Source: Ceratotherium simum simum (Eukaryota; Chordata; Mammalia; Perissodactyla; Rhinocerotidae). From it: a stretch of DNA of 64,000 nt. Below the pieces are notes generated by a model. It had not been told where the DNA came from. It was given only the letters and a program-made list of their open reading frames with translations, and did not search any database. Location: NCBI RefSeq assembly GCF_000283155.1, contig NW_004454180.1, forward strand, positions 18,850,616-18,914,615, written 5' to 3'. How positions within the stretch are numbered: position 1 is the stretch's first letter; each line of letters opens with the position of its first letter. Position numbers and translations under genes: made by a program. Below, one piece after another: positions 11,705 to 23,206 of the stretch.

Positions 11705-12010
11705 CTTAGTCAGCTTGGGCTGCCAATAAAATACCATAGACTGGGTGGCTTAAACAACAGAAACTTACTTTCTCACAGTTCTGGAAGTTAGAAGTTCAAG
11801 TTCAAGGTATCAGCATGGTCAGGTGAGAGCTCTCTTTCTGGCTTGCAGATGGCCACGTTCTTATAAGGCTCCAGTCCTATCAGATTAGGGCCCCACCCTT
11901 ATGACCTCATTTCACCTTAATTAGTTCCTAAAGATCCTATCCCAGACACAGTCACATTGGGAGTTAGGGTTTCAACATATGAATTCTGGGGTGACACCAT
12001 ACAAGCCATA
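11705..12010 (-). mobile_element. MaLR-type LTR relic
   Basis: GACTGGGTGGCTTAAACAAC, GATTAGGGCCCCACCCTTAT and TTTCAACATATGAATTCTGG follow an LTR family in antisense. The exact subfamily is uncertain. Confidence 0.5.
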
Positions 12011-12129
12011 GCAAAATCCAATTCTGAATCCAAGATCTTGAGGTAATGTCCATTCCTCCTCTAGTTTTGTTGTAATCTCATCTCCCTATTCTACAACACC
12101 TGGTAACCACCACCAAGACACCTGATTGA

Positions 12130-13200
12130 TCAGGATAGGCTGCATTATGCTGCAACAACAAATGCCACCCAAATCTGAGTGGCTTAATGCAACAAAATAC
12201 TATCCCCTATGCATACCAAGCCTGCTGTGGGTCCAGGTGGGTCTCTAGCACAGCTGTTCCCCATATGATGGCTCAACATTCCAGGCCCCCTTGATCTTTT
12301 GGCATGTTCCTTCATCTCAACACGTGTCTCCATGATCATTCCGGCCAGGGAAGACAGCAACGAGAACCCTTGCTTAAACGCTTCTACCCACAGATGACAC
12401 ATGTCACTTCTGCACACATTTCATGGGCCAAAGTGGGTCACACAGCCATGCCTAACTTCAAGGGGGCACTGTCACGAGGAGAAGTAAACCAGAATCTTGG
12501 GGACTAGTAGTGACATCACCACAACGACCTCTACTCAAGAATGGAACAGAGGAGGATGAAAGAAAAGGAGAGTCAGTTAAAGAAAGAGAGGCATTTCACA
12601 ACCAGGCAGGAAATCTGGATAAGAGCCACAGTTGGTACTTCTGAAACTGGTCCTGGGGCTGAGCTGGTATTTACTACTTCCCTCCTGTACTAGTTTTCTA
12701 TTGCTGTGCATCAAATCACCACAACTTTAGCGGCTTCAAAAAGTCCAAATTTATTACCTCACAGTTGCTGTGGGTCAGCAGTCCAGGTACACGTTGACTG
12801 GGTCCTCTGCTCAGGGTCTCACCAGGCTGAGCTCAGGTGTCTGCCAGGGCTGCGAGCTCATCTCAGGCTTGGAGTTCTCTTCCGAACTCACTGGGTGTCG
12901 GCAGTTGTGGTTGTAGGACCGAGGCCCTCAGTTCCTAGAGCTGCCTGCTACTCCCTGCTACATAGCCCTCTCCACAACATGGCAGTTTGCTTCTTCAAGG
13001 CCAACGTGAGAGCGTCTGCTGCTTCTTCTTATCTCCAGACACCTTTTTAAAGGTCTTACCTGATTAGGTCAAGCCCACCCAGGATAATCTCCCTTTCGAG
13101 TAACTCAGAGTCAATGGATTAGGGACCCTAATTACATCTGCAAAATCCCTTCATTTTTGCCATATAGCAATAATTTAATCATAAGAGTGATATCCCATCA
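12130..13200. mobile_element. Old LTR/transposon-like relics
   Basis: Two blocks, 12130-12500 (GATAGGCTGCATTATGCTGC ... CACATTTCATGGGCCAAAG) and 12690-13150 (ACTAGTTTTCTATTGCTGTG ... GGACCCTAATTACATCTGC), look like old dispersed repeats. Family names are not secure. Confidence 0.4.
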
Positions 13201-14036
13201 TATTTACAGGTCAAGAAGTCAAGGGGAACCCCTCAAAGCAAGGCGATTTTACAGGGCGTGCACACCAGGGGACAGGAATCTAGAATTCACTTTACCACAC
13301 GTCCTCTATGACTTATTCCCTTTACCCCCAACTGGCATTTCAGCTAGCTGACATTCTATGCCTGCTAAGGGACCCAAACCTTCATACCCAAGGGATACTA
13401 ACCCCTGGTGGTCCTGCCTGATGAAGGTTAAAGGGTTCCTCCATTAACTTTGACCACTGGGCATGGCACCACCAGGAGGTGCTCCAGGTACCCCAGGGAT
13501 CACCTGGGTGCCTTTACACTCCTCCATGACCCCATCATGTAGCAGCAGCCTTATTTCCCCTCAATAGTCAGGATGACCTCCCATGCCAGTGTGATAAGTG
13601 CTCATTCACCCTGTGGCATGAGAAGCCCAAGTCAGATGGTGGTCTCAGCTTCCAATCCAAAGAAACCACTCCCCTTTCAGGAAAAATGAATACTAAGATG
13701 TTCTGCACACTGGAAAAATGCTCTTCTCCACTGTCCTTCAGGATCACCCTGAATGGAGCTTTAACACTGTAGCGGTCCACCCCAAGCTGGTTCAGGCAAA
13801 CTGTTCAGAACCATATAAGCCTGGCTCAAAAATGGCCTTGTGGTCAATGGTCACAGGGAACTCTCCATGGGCCACAGGTGTGGACTAAGGAAAGTGTGGT
13901 GACAACCCAGGAGTAGGCATGCGGGGAGTGTAAGCAACCTCATCGGCCTTGTACGGCATGGCAGTCAGCCACAGACACCACTGCATCTGCTGAGTTAAGG
14001 GGCCAAGTGGCAGAGGCTGGCACTGCCATTTTTACC

Positions 14037-14180
14037 ACCACCACCACCAAAATGGATTCCCTACAGTCTCTGCTCCTTTTCATCACTACCTCCAATCTAC
14101 AGTCCTGAGAGAGTGCATCTGATTGGCTAAACTAGGCCATGGGAAGACTCCCTAACTGCACTCGGGACTGAGAAAGCAAG
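14037..14180 (+). repeat. Dispersed repeat pair, copy B
   Basis: ACCACCAAAATGGATTCCCT followed by TCTGATTGGCTAAAC, matching copy A at 11253-11405. 13380-14035, directly upstream, looks like old retroviral or LTR-type sequence that I cannot classify. Confidence 0.7.
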
Positions 14181-14249
14181 TATCCAGCCTATCAGGTTAT
14201 TTTGTGGGCAGGAGGTTCAAACGTGGTCAGTCAAAAACAACAAAGGTCT

Positions 14250-15300
14250 GCTACAACATATAAATAAAAGAATTTCAAATTAGATATATGTATGAAAGAC
14301 ACAACAAAAAGGGCTAAGAAAGACAAAAACAGGAGATGGCAATGACATGTTTTAGACTGAAATAGGGTGGCCAGGGAAGGACTCTTTGAGGAGATGATAT
14401 TTAAGCTAACACCTAAAGGAGAAGTCAGCCATTCAAGGAGAAAAGACCAGTGTGGCTGGAGCATAGTGGGCAAGGAGGAGAGGCCACAAGGTGGGGCAGG
14501 CCAGGAGGCTGGTGTCGCATGATCCAAGTCTTTGCAGGCGACAGGAAGGAGTGTGGATTTTGTCCTAAGGCTATGAAAGAGGTAAGCAGAGGAGCAACAT
14601 GACCTCATTAACGGTTTAAGAAGACCCTCCTGGAAGTCTGGAAAATGGGCTATATAGGGCAGTGGGGAGGTCAGCGGGCTCTTCAGTAGTCCAGGAAAGA
14701 AACGATGCTAACCTGACCCAGCTGGTGGCAGTTAGAACAGAGGAAAGTTCAAGACATACTTATGAAACAGAATAGCAGGCTGAGCTGATAGCTTATATTT
14801 GAGGCCTGTGGGAAAGGGGAAAACCAGGATGACACCAGTCTGCAGGCCTGAGCAACTAGAGGGATGGTAGTGACATTCTCTGTGGTGGATGACTGGAGGA
14901 GACAAGCTGGGAGGGAGGTACTGGGAATCAAGAGTTTGGTTTGGAATAAGGTTTCTGTGAGAGAGCCAAGAGGAAATCCCAAATAGGCAGTTGGCTCTGC
15001 AGCCTGGAACCCAGAGGAAGATCTGTACATCACCCCCAGCTCTTCTACCTGCTTCTTCCCTTCACTTCGGTTGGCCACCAAGTCAAAAGCCTTCTGCCTC
15101 TTTATGTCTCTGGTGTCTGTGCCTCTTTCCCAGCCCACTGCTACAGCCCAGCCCTGGCTTCAGCCTCCCTCCTCCAGGCAGTTGCAGCCCCCGGGCTGGC
15201 CATCCCCACAGTTCCATCCTCAGGAATCTTTCTAAAGGTAGATCTGCCAGAAATAACTACCCCAGTCCACCTCCCCCATACACATAGCCTCTCTCCCCAC
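14250..15300. other. Intergenic stretch
   Basis: 14400-14620 has old LINE-like wording (AGTGTGGCTGGAGCATAGTG, AGAGGAGCAACATGACC). The rest is unrecognised; open frames on both strands have no domains. Confidence 0.45.
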
Positions 15301-15309
15301 TTGCCTTTC

Positions 15310-15545
15310 CCCCACCTCACCCACATGGGGATTAATCACAAACCCCTGTCCCTCCTCTGAGCCTTTTGTTTGCTGTTCATTCTACCTGGAATGTCCTCCT
15401 TCCTGCCTCACCCATCCTCATGGCCCTGCAGAGCTCCCTCCACCATGCAGCCTCCCCTGCCACTCCTCTGACCTCCCAGGGCACCCCATCTCCAGCCACA
15501 TAGGTCACCTTCTGCTTCGGGTTCAGGGGCCCTTGTCTCCTGAGC
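15310..15545 (+). mobile_element. L2-type LINE fragment
   Basis: TGCTGTTCATTCTACCTGGA, CCCTGCAGAGCTCCCTCCA and similar wording fit L2. Confidence 0.5.
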
Positions 15546-16134
15546 TTCTTCCAAGCAAGCTCAGCCCAGGCTCAGGAACCCTGGAGCTCAGAGTGGCCCA
15601 AACTGCAAGAAATGAAGGAGAGGGGCTGTTCGGGAAACACTGACAGTGGTGTTACTTCAGACTCCAGAGGGCAAGAGGCAGGGAAGGGGGGTGTGCTATT
15701 GCTCAAGACTTCCCCCATCCTGATGTCTCGTCACCTCCAGAAGTCCTGTGCAATGTGTCACCCACACTCTGGGACTGCAGGGCCAAGCTCTGCCCTCTGA
15801 CTGGATAGGGACCCTCTGGATATGGAGGGAGGGTTTGGAGAAGGAGGGGATGTGAAGCAGACCCCTTCCCAGGATCAGGGACTTTCAGGAGCTGAGTCAT
15901 CTGGTTTTGTGCTCATTTCCAGCTCCTTTCTGGAACAAGATAGCCCAGCCTCCTCAGGCCAGAGCCCTCCTTCCACAGACCAGGAGCCCTAAATCCTATT
16001 TCCGCTAGATGCCCTCTGCAGGCCCCAGGAGGCTGAGCCCAGGCCAGGAGCCTCATATCCCCTTTTCCCTGTGCACTGGACGCCCCCTGCAGGCCATGGG
16101 AGGCTGAGAGCCACAAAGAAATGGATGGACAAGC

Positions 16135-16370
16135 AGTCAGAACACATGCTCACACACAAACACACTAGTGCCAACACCCTCACCCACCCACATATGTCTG
16201 TACCCCCACACACACAGGCATATAGTCAATCACTCATATACATCAAGGACACACCACAGACATTTAGGCATATAATCACAATACGGACACAAACGCACAT
16301 AGAGACACATATACATGATTACACACACAGTCATGGGCACAGACACACAAACACACATGGACACAATCTT
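16135..16370. repeat. CA-rich low-complexity tract
   Basis: Interrupted CACACA, CATATA and ACAGACACACAAAC units over about 235 nt. Confidence 0.75.
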
Positions 16371-16774
16371 TTCTCCTGGAGAGGAGTGTTTGTTTGGAAG
16401 AAATAGGCTGAAAAGCCCCCTGGAGAACAGGATGATATCTTGAGTGGTGGACTTCATAAAAGAGGATGGCTAAACAGCTTCTAGGTCTAATGCGGCCTGT
16501 TGACTGGAGAGCCCTTTGTTTTGCTGAGCACTAGAGTGGCTTTAGGTTTGGAACAGGGCAGATAAGAGTTGGGGTAGAGCTACTAGAAAGAGAAATTTGG
16601 AGTTGGCAAGAGCGTAATCTACGTAACTTGTATGAAAGCTCATTCTTAGAAGCTGGGCTCCTGAACTCAATAAGCCAGACTGAGCTGTCCTAACTGCATG
16701 CTGAGATGCCCTGAAGAGAGAGAGGCCTCCTGATACTGGTGATACATGGTAGGTGACGAACAAGAAAGGGGGAC

Positions 16775-16925
16775 AGACCTAACTTTCACTGAGTGCCCAC
16801 TGTGAGTCAGGCACATGTCCCACCTCACCAGATATATATTATTCCCATTTTACAGATAAGGAAACTGTCACCTCTTCCCTCATCTGTCCAAGGTCATAAA
16901 GCCAGATTCAAACACAAGAGTTTGA
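16775..16925 (+). mobile_element. MIR SINE fragment
   Basis: CACTGTGAGTCAGGCACATG, CCATTTTACAGATAAGGAAA and CAAGGTCATAAAGCCAG match the MIR core. Confidence 0.75.
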
Positions 16926-17039
16926 GTATAAAAATCCTGTTGTTTCCACTACATTAGTAATGGCAAATGCAAGGCATATATGTTCCCACTCTCTACTCAT
17001 GTTCCCAACAACGGTAGGACATGTGTCTTCCCCACAGAT

Positions 17040-17275
17040 CTAGACCAAGGATTAGCAAATTATGGCCCATGGGCCAAATCCAGCCTGCCACCTATTTTTT
17101 TAAATAAAGTTTTATTGGAATATAGCCATGCCTATTCATTTATATATTGTCTACGGCTGCTTTTGGGCTACAAGAGCAAAGCTGAGTAGTCACTACAAAG
17201 ACAGAATGGCCAGAAAAATCTTAAATTTTACTATCCTGACCCTCACAGAAAAAGTTTGCTAATCTCTGACCCAAA
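17040..17275 (-). mobile_element. hAT-like non-autonomous DNA transposon
   Basis: GGATTAGCAAATTATGGCCC at one end, TAAAGTTTTATTGGAATATA inside and AAAAAGTTTGCTAATCTCTG at the other end. It is the same family as 57808-58125. Confidence 0.6.
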
Positions 17276-17359
17276 CCCAGCTTCAGAATTGGAGTTGGCA
17301 AGTGAGACAAGGCTTATTGCCTTCGGTGTCTTAGCATTGAAGGATGGTCAGATAAATGA

Positions 17360-17415
17360 ATGGGATGGATGGATGGATAGATGGATGGATACACGGATGG
17401 ACAGACAGACATATA
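17360..17415. repeat. Interrupted (GGAT)n microsatellite
   Basis: GGATGGATGGATGGATAGAT followed by related GGATACAC and GGACAGAC units. Confidence 0.85.
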
Positions 17416-18307
17416 TAGGTAGTATATCAGAGTTTTGCTCCAAATGCCAATGTTCTGCCATTTATAAGCTGGGAAACATTGGGTAAATTAATCTTTCTGG
17501 GTTTTAGTCTCCTCATCTGTAAAATGGGGATAATAATAATAATTATTCAGAGCTCTTTCTGTTGCAAATGACAAAAACCCAACTTAAAGTAGCTTAAGCA
17601 AAAAGTTAAATTTGTCATATCACATAACTAGATCCGTTAAGATTTAGTCTATTTCAGCCCTACTTGATCCAGGGGTTCAAGAGACGTTATCGCCATCTCC
17701 TAACTTGATTTCATTGTGCAGGGGCCTCATTCCTGTTATAGACAGGTGGTCTTCTAGCAGCAGGAAATATGGCTACTGGAAGCCTCAAGTCTAAATTTTT
17801 ATAGAGAGTGATCTAAACCAGAGGCCCTCTTTCTCCTAACATCAAATCCCACGAAAAGCTCTGGTTAACTGTGCTTATGACACATACTCACTTTTTCAGT
17901 ATATTACAGTGGCCAGAGAATGGGATACTCTGATCAGAGCACTGTGGTTGACAGACCTACCAAGACCACGTGAAATGGGAGAGGAGTTCCCTACAGGAAC
18001 CTTAAAAAGGAGTATAGAAAAGTGTCTGCATGAACAAAAACATAGCTCACGGCACTCTACTTCATAGCTTTGTCATGAGACAACAAATTTCAAGTATTTA
18101 GCAGGGTGCCTGGCACTTAAGGATCAACAAATGTTAATTATTACCACAAATGATAGATAAATGAATGGATGTGTTAATAGATCGATAATGGTTGAACATA
18201 CAGATGAATAAACAGAGATGAAGATATGAAAAGACAGATGAAAGGAAAGATGGAAAAGGAAGAATGGACTGATGAAGAGACAAAGATGGGTGGACATATG
18301 GACATAT

Positions 18308-18340
18308 GATGGATGGATGGATGGATGGATGGATGGATGG
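18308..18340. repeat. (GATG)8 microsatellite
   Basis: 33 nt of perfect GATG repeat, about 100 nt before the start of the duplicated CCL19 block. Confidence 0.95.
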
Positions 18341-19026
18341 TGGACAGATAAGGCAGAAATAAATGGGCCCACAGTTAAGTTTGTCACATCATATGCTGTA
18401 GGGCTGGGAACGGGAAACAGAATAGCACTCCACAATTAGTCTCTCCTGAGAGGTCTCCTCCTTTGGTCTCTCTCATCAGGTAGAAAAAGAATTTGCTCCC
18501 CTCCCTCATCTCTAGATTCCTTGTCTGTGAGCTGACCAGCCCCTCTCCTCAGAAATCCCCTCTTAATTCCCAGGATAGGGAAGGCAGGATAGAAGAAGGG
18601 GGTGTTCTAGGCCAGGTTCACCTCAATCTATTCCTCTGATTCAGCTTGGAACACAGGGAAATGTGTCAATGGGGAGAGTGACAGTAGTGCCTGGGCCAGA
18701 GGGTGAAGCCCTAGAGTTCTGAGATGTGAGGTGGGGGAGCTGGACCTGCTTCCAAAGAACTTTCCCTTTAGCTCTGCTTGTCCAAGGGAGGAGTGGGTCT
18801 CAGGTGATGGATGGGTAGGCACTGTGATAGGCCTAGGGAGACCTGGGGAACCTGGGAGGGGACCTTCTCCAGCCTTATCCCGCTACTTGTGATTGTCCTC
18901 AGGGAATCTAGGGGACCAGCTGGGTCCCATCTTTCCCTCTCCAGGGGTCTTAGGACCACACAGAAGAGGTGGGGGTGAGAAGAAACCTGGGAAAGAGGGA
19001 GGCACTCTTTACTGAATCTCTAATTC

Positions 19027-19267
19027 TTTTTTTTTTGTGAGGAGATCAGCCCTGTGCTAACATCCGCCAATCCTCCTCTTTTTTTGCTGAGGAAGACGGC
19101 CCTGGGCTAACATCTGTGCCCATCTTCCTCCACTTTATATGGGATGCCGCCACAGCATGGCTTGCCAAGCAGTGCGTCGGTGCGCGCCTGGGATCCGAAC
19201 CAGCGAACCCCGGGCCGCCGCAGCGGAGCGCGCGCACTAAACCGCTTGCGCCACCGGGCCGGCCCCA
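19027..19267 (-). mobile_element. ERE SINE with 13-bp target-site duplication
   Basis: A T-rich start is followed by the reverse complement of an ERE, ending in the tRNA-like head (GGGCCGGCCCC on the plus strand). GAATCTCTAATTC flanks it perfectly at 19014-19026 and 19268-19280. The element keeps many CpGs in its head, which fits a fairly young insertion. It sits inside copy 2 of the CCL19 duplication and is absent from copy 1. Confidence 0.92.
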
Positions 19268-19544
19268 GAATCTCTAATTCTGAACCAAGCCCTGACCCCT
19301 AGCCTTAAGTCTCATAGTTCAAATGCCTCTGAGGAGACAACACTGCAAATCTTCCCTAAGGGCAACAGTGCAACCTCTCCTTCCTTCCTCCAAACTGCGG
19401 ACTGCTGAGATTCTTGGAGCTAAAGACAAGGAGTGGGAAATGGGTGAATGGGGACAAGGAGGCTACTGAGGAGTTATGAAAGGGAAAAAAGGTTCTCCCA
19501 GAGAGAGGGAGATAGTGGGGAGCATATCTAGTGGAAAAGTATCC

Positions 19545-20220
19545 TGCTACAAACTCATATACTGCAATTCAATTCAGATACTAACCACCCAGAGTTAGTG
19601 TTAGCCACCACAGGTTTAAGGGCACAATCTCAACAAGCCTGCCCCTACTTGAGATGCCAGCCACAAGTGAGGTCCCCAGGCCACCTGCATCTCTGACTAA
19701 CTAGCTACATGCCCAGAAGGTTCTCACAACCGCCCTCAGGCTCAATAATTCACTGGAGTGTCTCAGAGAACTCAGGAGTGCCATACTTAAAACTCGTTTT
19801 TTATAAGGATAAACATCAGGAACAGCCAAATGAAGAGACACACAGGGCACCCTCTCAGCACACCAATATGTTCACCAACCAGGAAGATCCATCAACTTTG
19901 GTGTCCAAGGTTTTTATTGAGATTTCATCACATAGATATGATCGAACTGTTGACCACGTGACTAAATTCAATCTCCAGGCCCCCTCACCCCCCCCCCCGG
20001 TTGGGCTGGCTCAAAGCCCCAATTCTGCAATGACATGGTTGGTCTTTCAGGTGACCAGCCCCCATCCTAAGTCATCTCATCTCTCAGCATAAACTCAGGT
20101 ATGATCCAAGGGGTTCATAAATAACAAAGATACTCTCATTACTTGGGACATTCCAAAGATTTAGAGTCTCCCTCTCAGGAACCAGGGACAAAGGCCAGTC
20201 AAATTCTTTATTATACCACA
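19545..20220 (-). mobile_element. Solo LTR-like endogenous retroviral remnant
   Basis: The block interrupts the CCL19 duplication exactly where copy 1 is continuous. On the minus strand it starts TGTGGTATAATAAAG and on the plus strand it starts TGCTAC and ends CCACA, consistent with TG...CA LTR ends. Contents resemble a mammalian ERV LTR, but I cannot name the family. No internal viral gene is visible. Target-site duplication was not found with certainty, so the left edge is approximate. Confidence 0.5.
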
Positions 20221-20224
20221 GAAG

Positions 20225-20290
20225 GGAAGAAATTTCCAGACATAGAAAATGAAAGCTTCAGGTGGCCATAAACAGTAGACAGCCACAGCC
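20225..20290 (+). promoter_or_regulatory. Remnant of the duplicated CCL19 promoter
   Basis: GAAAATGAAAGC near 20246-20260 matches the ISRE-like motif of CCL19. The TATA-like TTAAATA of CCL19 is changed to a CATAAACAG context. An LTR-like element ends at 20220, directly upstream. Function is doubtful because the linked gene is broken. Confidence 0.4.
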
Positions 20291-20466
20291 TCACACAGGC
20301 TCACACACGCACGCTCACAGGACTCTCGCCATCACACTTCTGCTCACTCTCCCCCATCTAGCCTCACACAGTCTACACAGGCTCCACACAAGCAGAAGGA
20401 CTCCTGCAATCCACACATGTGCTGCTTCCAAGGTTCTACCCATCTGTCCGTCTCTATCCGTCCTCC

Positions 20467-21846
20467 ATGGTCCTGTGCAGCACCACTCCTCTTCTCAGCG
20501 TACTGATTTCTTGGTCTCCCCTGGAAAGGGGAGGGGGTAAAATGGTAAGGTGAGGGGCAGAGCAGGGACCCGCACATAGCTCTCAGGGAGTCTGTGAAGG
20601 AGATTGTGAGTTCAGGCTACACTCAGGTCTGAGAGAGGTCTATGAACCTGAGAGTGTACATGTGCCAAATGGGTGTGCCCTCATGACTGTGTGTCCCTGT
20701 GCACTGTGGGTATGTCTCTGCATTGTGTGTATTCCTATACAGTCTACACATGGGCTTGTGCAGTGTGGGTGTGCCTGTGCCCTGTGTGTGCTCCTCTGTG
20801 ATGCAGATACACCTGTGTCGCAGGTGTTCCTCCATATGTCAGTGCCTGGATGGGTCCTGGGCCCTGGCTGCCCTTCTTTCTAGAGGCTCTGTCTCCTCCA
20901 GCCTGAGTTTCCAGAGGAAGAAGAGGACAGTGTGCATGGGCGGGGAAGAGAGGAACACTAAAGCTATGGCACTGGACACAAGTGTCCTGAATTCCAGTCA
21001 GGGCTGTGGCCTTCCCATCTATGGTCCCTCAAGCCCTAAGGCTAACCCCACCCCCCTGCTCTGAGTGATGCCAACTCTATCTCTTGGTGAACCAACACTC
21101 AATTCTTAGGAACATTTTTGGTGCCTTTTTGCTCTGATCTTCTCCTCAAGGATGGCTACAGGATACTGCTGTCCTGTGGGTGGGAGGTGGCGAGTGGTCA
21201 GGCCTCCCCTCCCACTCACCTCCTCCATCACCTGGGCCTCCACTCACCATCTTACTTCCCTTCTCCCTGCTGAGTCCCTCCTCACAAGGAAGCCCCTGAA
21301 ATAGATTCCCAGATGTGGTCCTCAGCTCTTCTCCTCATACTAGGGCTTGCCAGGAAGCTCGGTTCCAGGACTGCTCCATTCTCTCTGACTCCAGGTTCAC
21401 CACACTGAGAGGTTGCCAGCTCTGTGCACCACCAGACCAGCCCTGGGTGGACTGCATCATCCGGAGACTGCAGAAGAACTCTGTAAAGGCAAACCTGACC
21501 CTCCCTAGTCCTGCCTCCTCCCTTGAGCCCCTGCCCAAGACCCCAGCCCATGACCTGGCCTCTCCTTCCTCCTCCAGAGCAAGCGCCACAGCAGTTAGTG
21601 CATGACAGCCCCAGAGGGAGCCCTGTGTCTGAGTGAAGTGATGTGAACCACCGTGGCCCTGGGGAACCCCGGACCAGAAGGGAGAATCAGGCCTCCAGCT
21701 CCCCTGCACCAGACCTGACCCAGCCAGGGCGAGCCTGGAGTGTCCGTGTGAGTGTGAGTGAGAGTGAGGGGTTGAATGTGGTGGGAGCACAGCTCCTCCT
21801 CGCCCAGACTGCAATGCTTCCAATATAGCCCACTGGCACCCACGGA
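20467..21846 (+). pseudogene. CCL19-like pseudogene with nearly intact exons 3 and 4
   Basis: The exon 1 equivalent (20467-20523) has a 4-nt net loss against CCL19 and a frameshift, and its donor GTAAGG reads GAAAGG. The exon 2 equivalent (about 21065-21180) keeps only traces such as CTCAAGGATGGCTACAG; the CC doublet and most of the beta-sheet coding are gone. The exon 3 equivalent (21395-21488) and exon 4 equivalent (21579-21599, ending in the same stop) are almost identical to CCL19, with CGC to TGC changes in two arginine codons. The poly(A) signal reads AATATA. An intact chemokine cannot be made. A short transcript from the 3' half cannot be excluded. Strong 3' similarity beside a ruined 5' half suggests gene conversion. 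Confidence 0.88.
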
Positions 21847-22029
21847 TCTGTGTGTCACCTGTCTGTAGCCCAGGCAGGGGAAGATAGGTATGAGAGGGAG
21901 AAAGAGGGTGGGATTGGGGGGGTAGTAAGTAGGTATATCCGTTCTCCACACTTTAGCCTGGGAGAACTTCCACTTCATTTATTTCTGGTCACTCTCTCCC
22001 CTACAGTCCAGCCACAAGGCTCCCTTCCC

Positions 22030-22300
22030 CCCTCCCTGGGGCAGCTATTTCCAACCTCCCACAGTGGAGTAATCCCTCTTTCTGGGCTTTCCCACAGCAC
22101 CCTCTTCTTCCCCCAGCCAGTCTGCCGTGTTTATTGTAATGATCTGATGGTCTCTTTCAATCCCCCATCTCCAACCCAGATGACAGCTCTCTGAGGGCAG
22201 AGACTCCACCTGTCTTCTCTACTGCTGTAACCCCAGGCCCAGCACAGTGCCTGGCACACAGCAGACGCTCAATAAAGACTTCTTTATTGAATGACTGTAG
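22030..22300 (+). mobile_element. L2 3' end
   Basis: CAGCACAGTGCCTGGCACAC followed by CAGACGCTCAATAAAGAC is the L2 3' signature. It lies just past the CCL19 pseudogene. Confidence 0.7.
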
Positions 22301-22559
22301 GAACAAAAATCACAGGAAGTAGGTCTCAGCTCAGAGAGGAAGGGCTGTGACCCTCTGGCCATTAAGTGCCCTGGCCCAGGCCACTCAGCCAACAAGTATC
22401 CTGGGGCCTGGCCTGTGTAGACTGGGCCCTCCCTGGAGGCCTATTCCTCCGCAGCCCAGGGTCATACAACTGCATTAGGGCAGACAAGAAAGTTCATCGG
22501 CAGGGCAGAAGCCAAGGAGAGGGAGAGGAGGAGGGGGATTGGGGAAACAGTACTGGACG

Positions 22560-22900
22560 CATCCTAAAGCCCTCTTCTCACTGCCTGGTGCTTCGGTCTC
22601 GGTCTCCCAGGGTGAGGCGCCAAACTCTGACTCCATTCTTATCAAGGGGGTCCTGTGCCCCGCAGGATAATAAACCCCGACTCCGCCCCTTCAGTGACAG
22701 GCCCTGGCTCCACCCCCTCGCGTGACGTTTTGACTCCGCCTCCTCTGAAGAAAAGCTGGTCCCGCCCCTTCCGGGTAACAGGCAATCCCCACCCCCGCGC
22801 GCGGAGTCCCTGTGACGTAACCGTAACGGCAGTTTCCGGGGTGGAGCCAGGGAGGGCGGGAGTTTAGGCTGCGCCGACCCCTCAGCCCCCCGCCAGGTGA
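22560..22900 (+). promoter_or_regulatory. CpG-rich promoter of the small unnamed gene
   Basis: CpG and GC-box density rises sharply here. CRE/ATF-like cores TGACGTTT (22723-22730) and TGACGTAA (22813-22820) are present. Diverged modules built on CTCCGCCCCTTC recur about every 30 nt between 22675 and 22785. A consensus donor CAG|GTGACC at 22896/22897 could end a non-coding first exon that joins an acceptor CCCCAG before 23186. Confidence 0.55.
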
Positions 22901-23206
22901 CCTCAGCCCCCCGCAAATCCTCACCCGGGGCCCCAAGTATCCCAGCCCCATGACCGCCAAGCCTTCCGCCCTGAGTGCCCCTCGCCCCCGAGGTGACCGA
23001 CATCCTCATCCCTTAACGTCCAGTGCCTCCCAAACCTCCCATCCCACCCTGTCCCGATGTGGCAACTGCGGCTTCCCGGGGGCACCTACCTCAGATTACC
23101 TGGGGACAAGCCAGACCGGTCCCGGGAATTGCCGAGAAGGGGGCCTGGGGTTGGGGAGGCCTTGATCCATCGTGCCGCTCCCCAGGAGACGTTCGGAGCC
23201 CAGGAC

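Larger units (their letters stand above)
18445..21848 (+). repeat. Segmental duplication, copy 2 (degraded CCL19 locus)
   Basis: This block repeats copy 1 in the same orientation. It is longer because it took up an ERE SINE at 19027-19267 and an LTR-like element at about 19545-20220. The order of shared blocks is kept, so the copy arose as one tandem duplication of about 2.6 kb. Similarity ends just past the CCL19 3' UTR. Confidence 0.8.

Noticed and set aside
16071..16406. Possible tandem array such as CRISPR-like spacing in CA-rich DNA
   Set aside because: The sequence is an interrupted CA microsatellite in a mammalian genome, with no constant repeat and unique spacer pattern.
20467..21599. 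A functional second CCL19 gene
   Set aside because: Frameshift in exon 1, lost donor, unreadable exon 2 without the CC motif, and AATATA in place of AATAAA.
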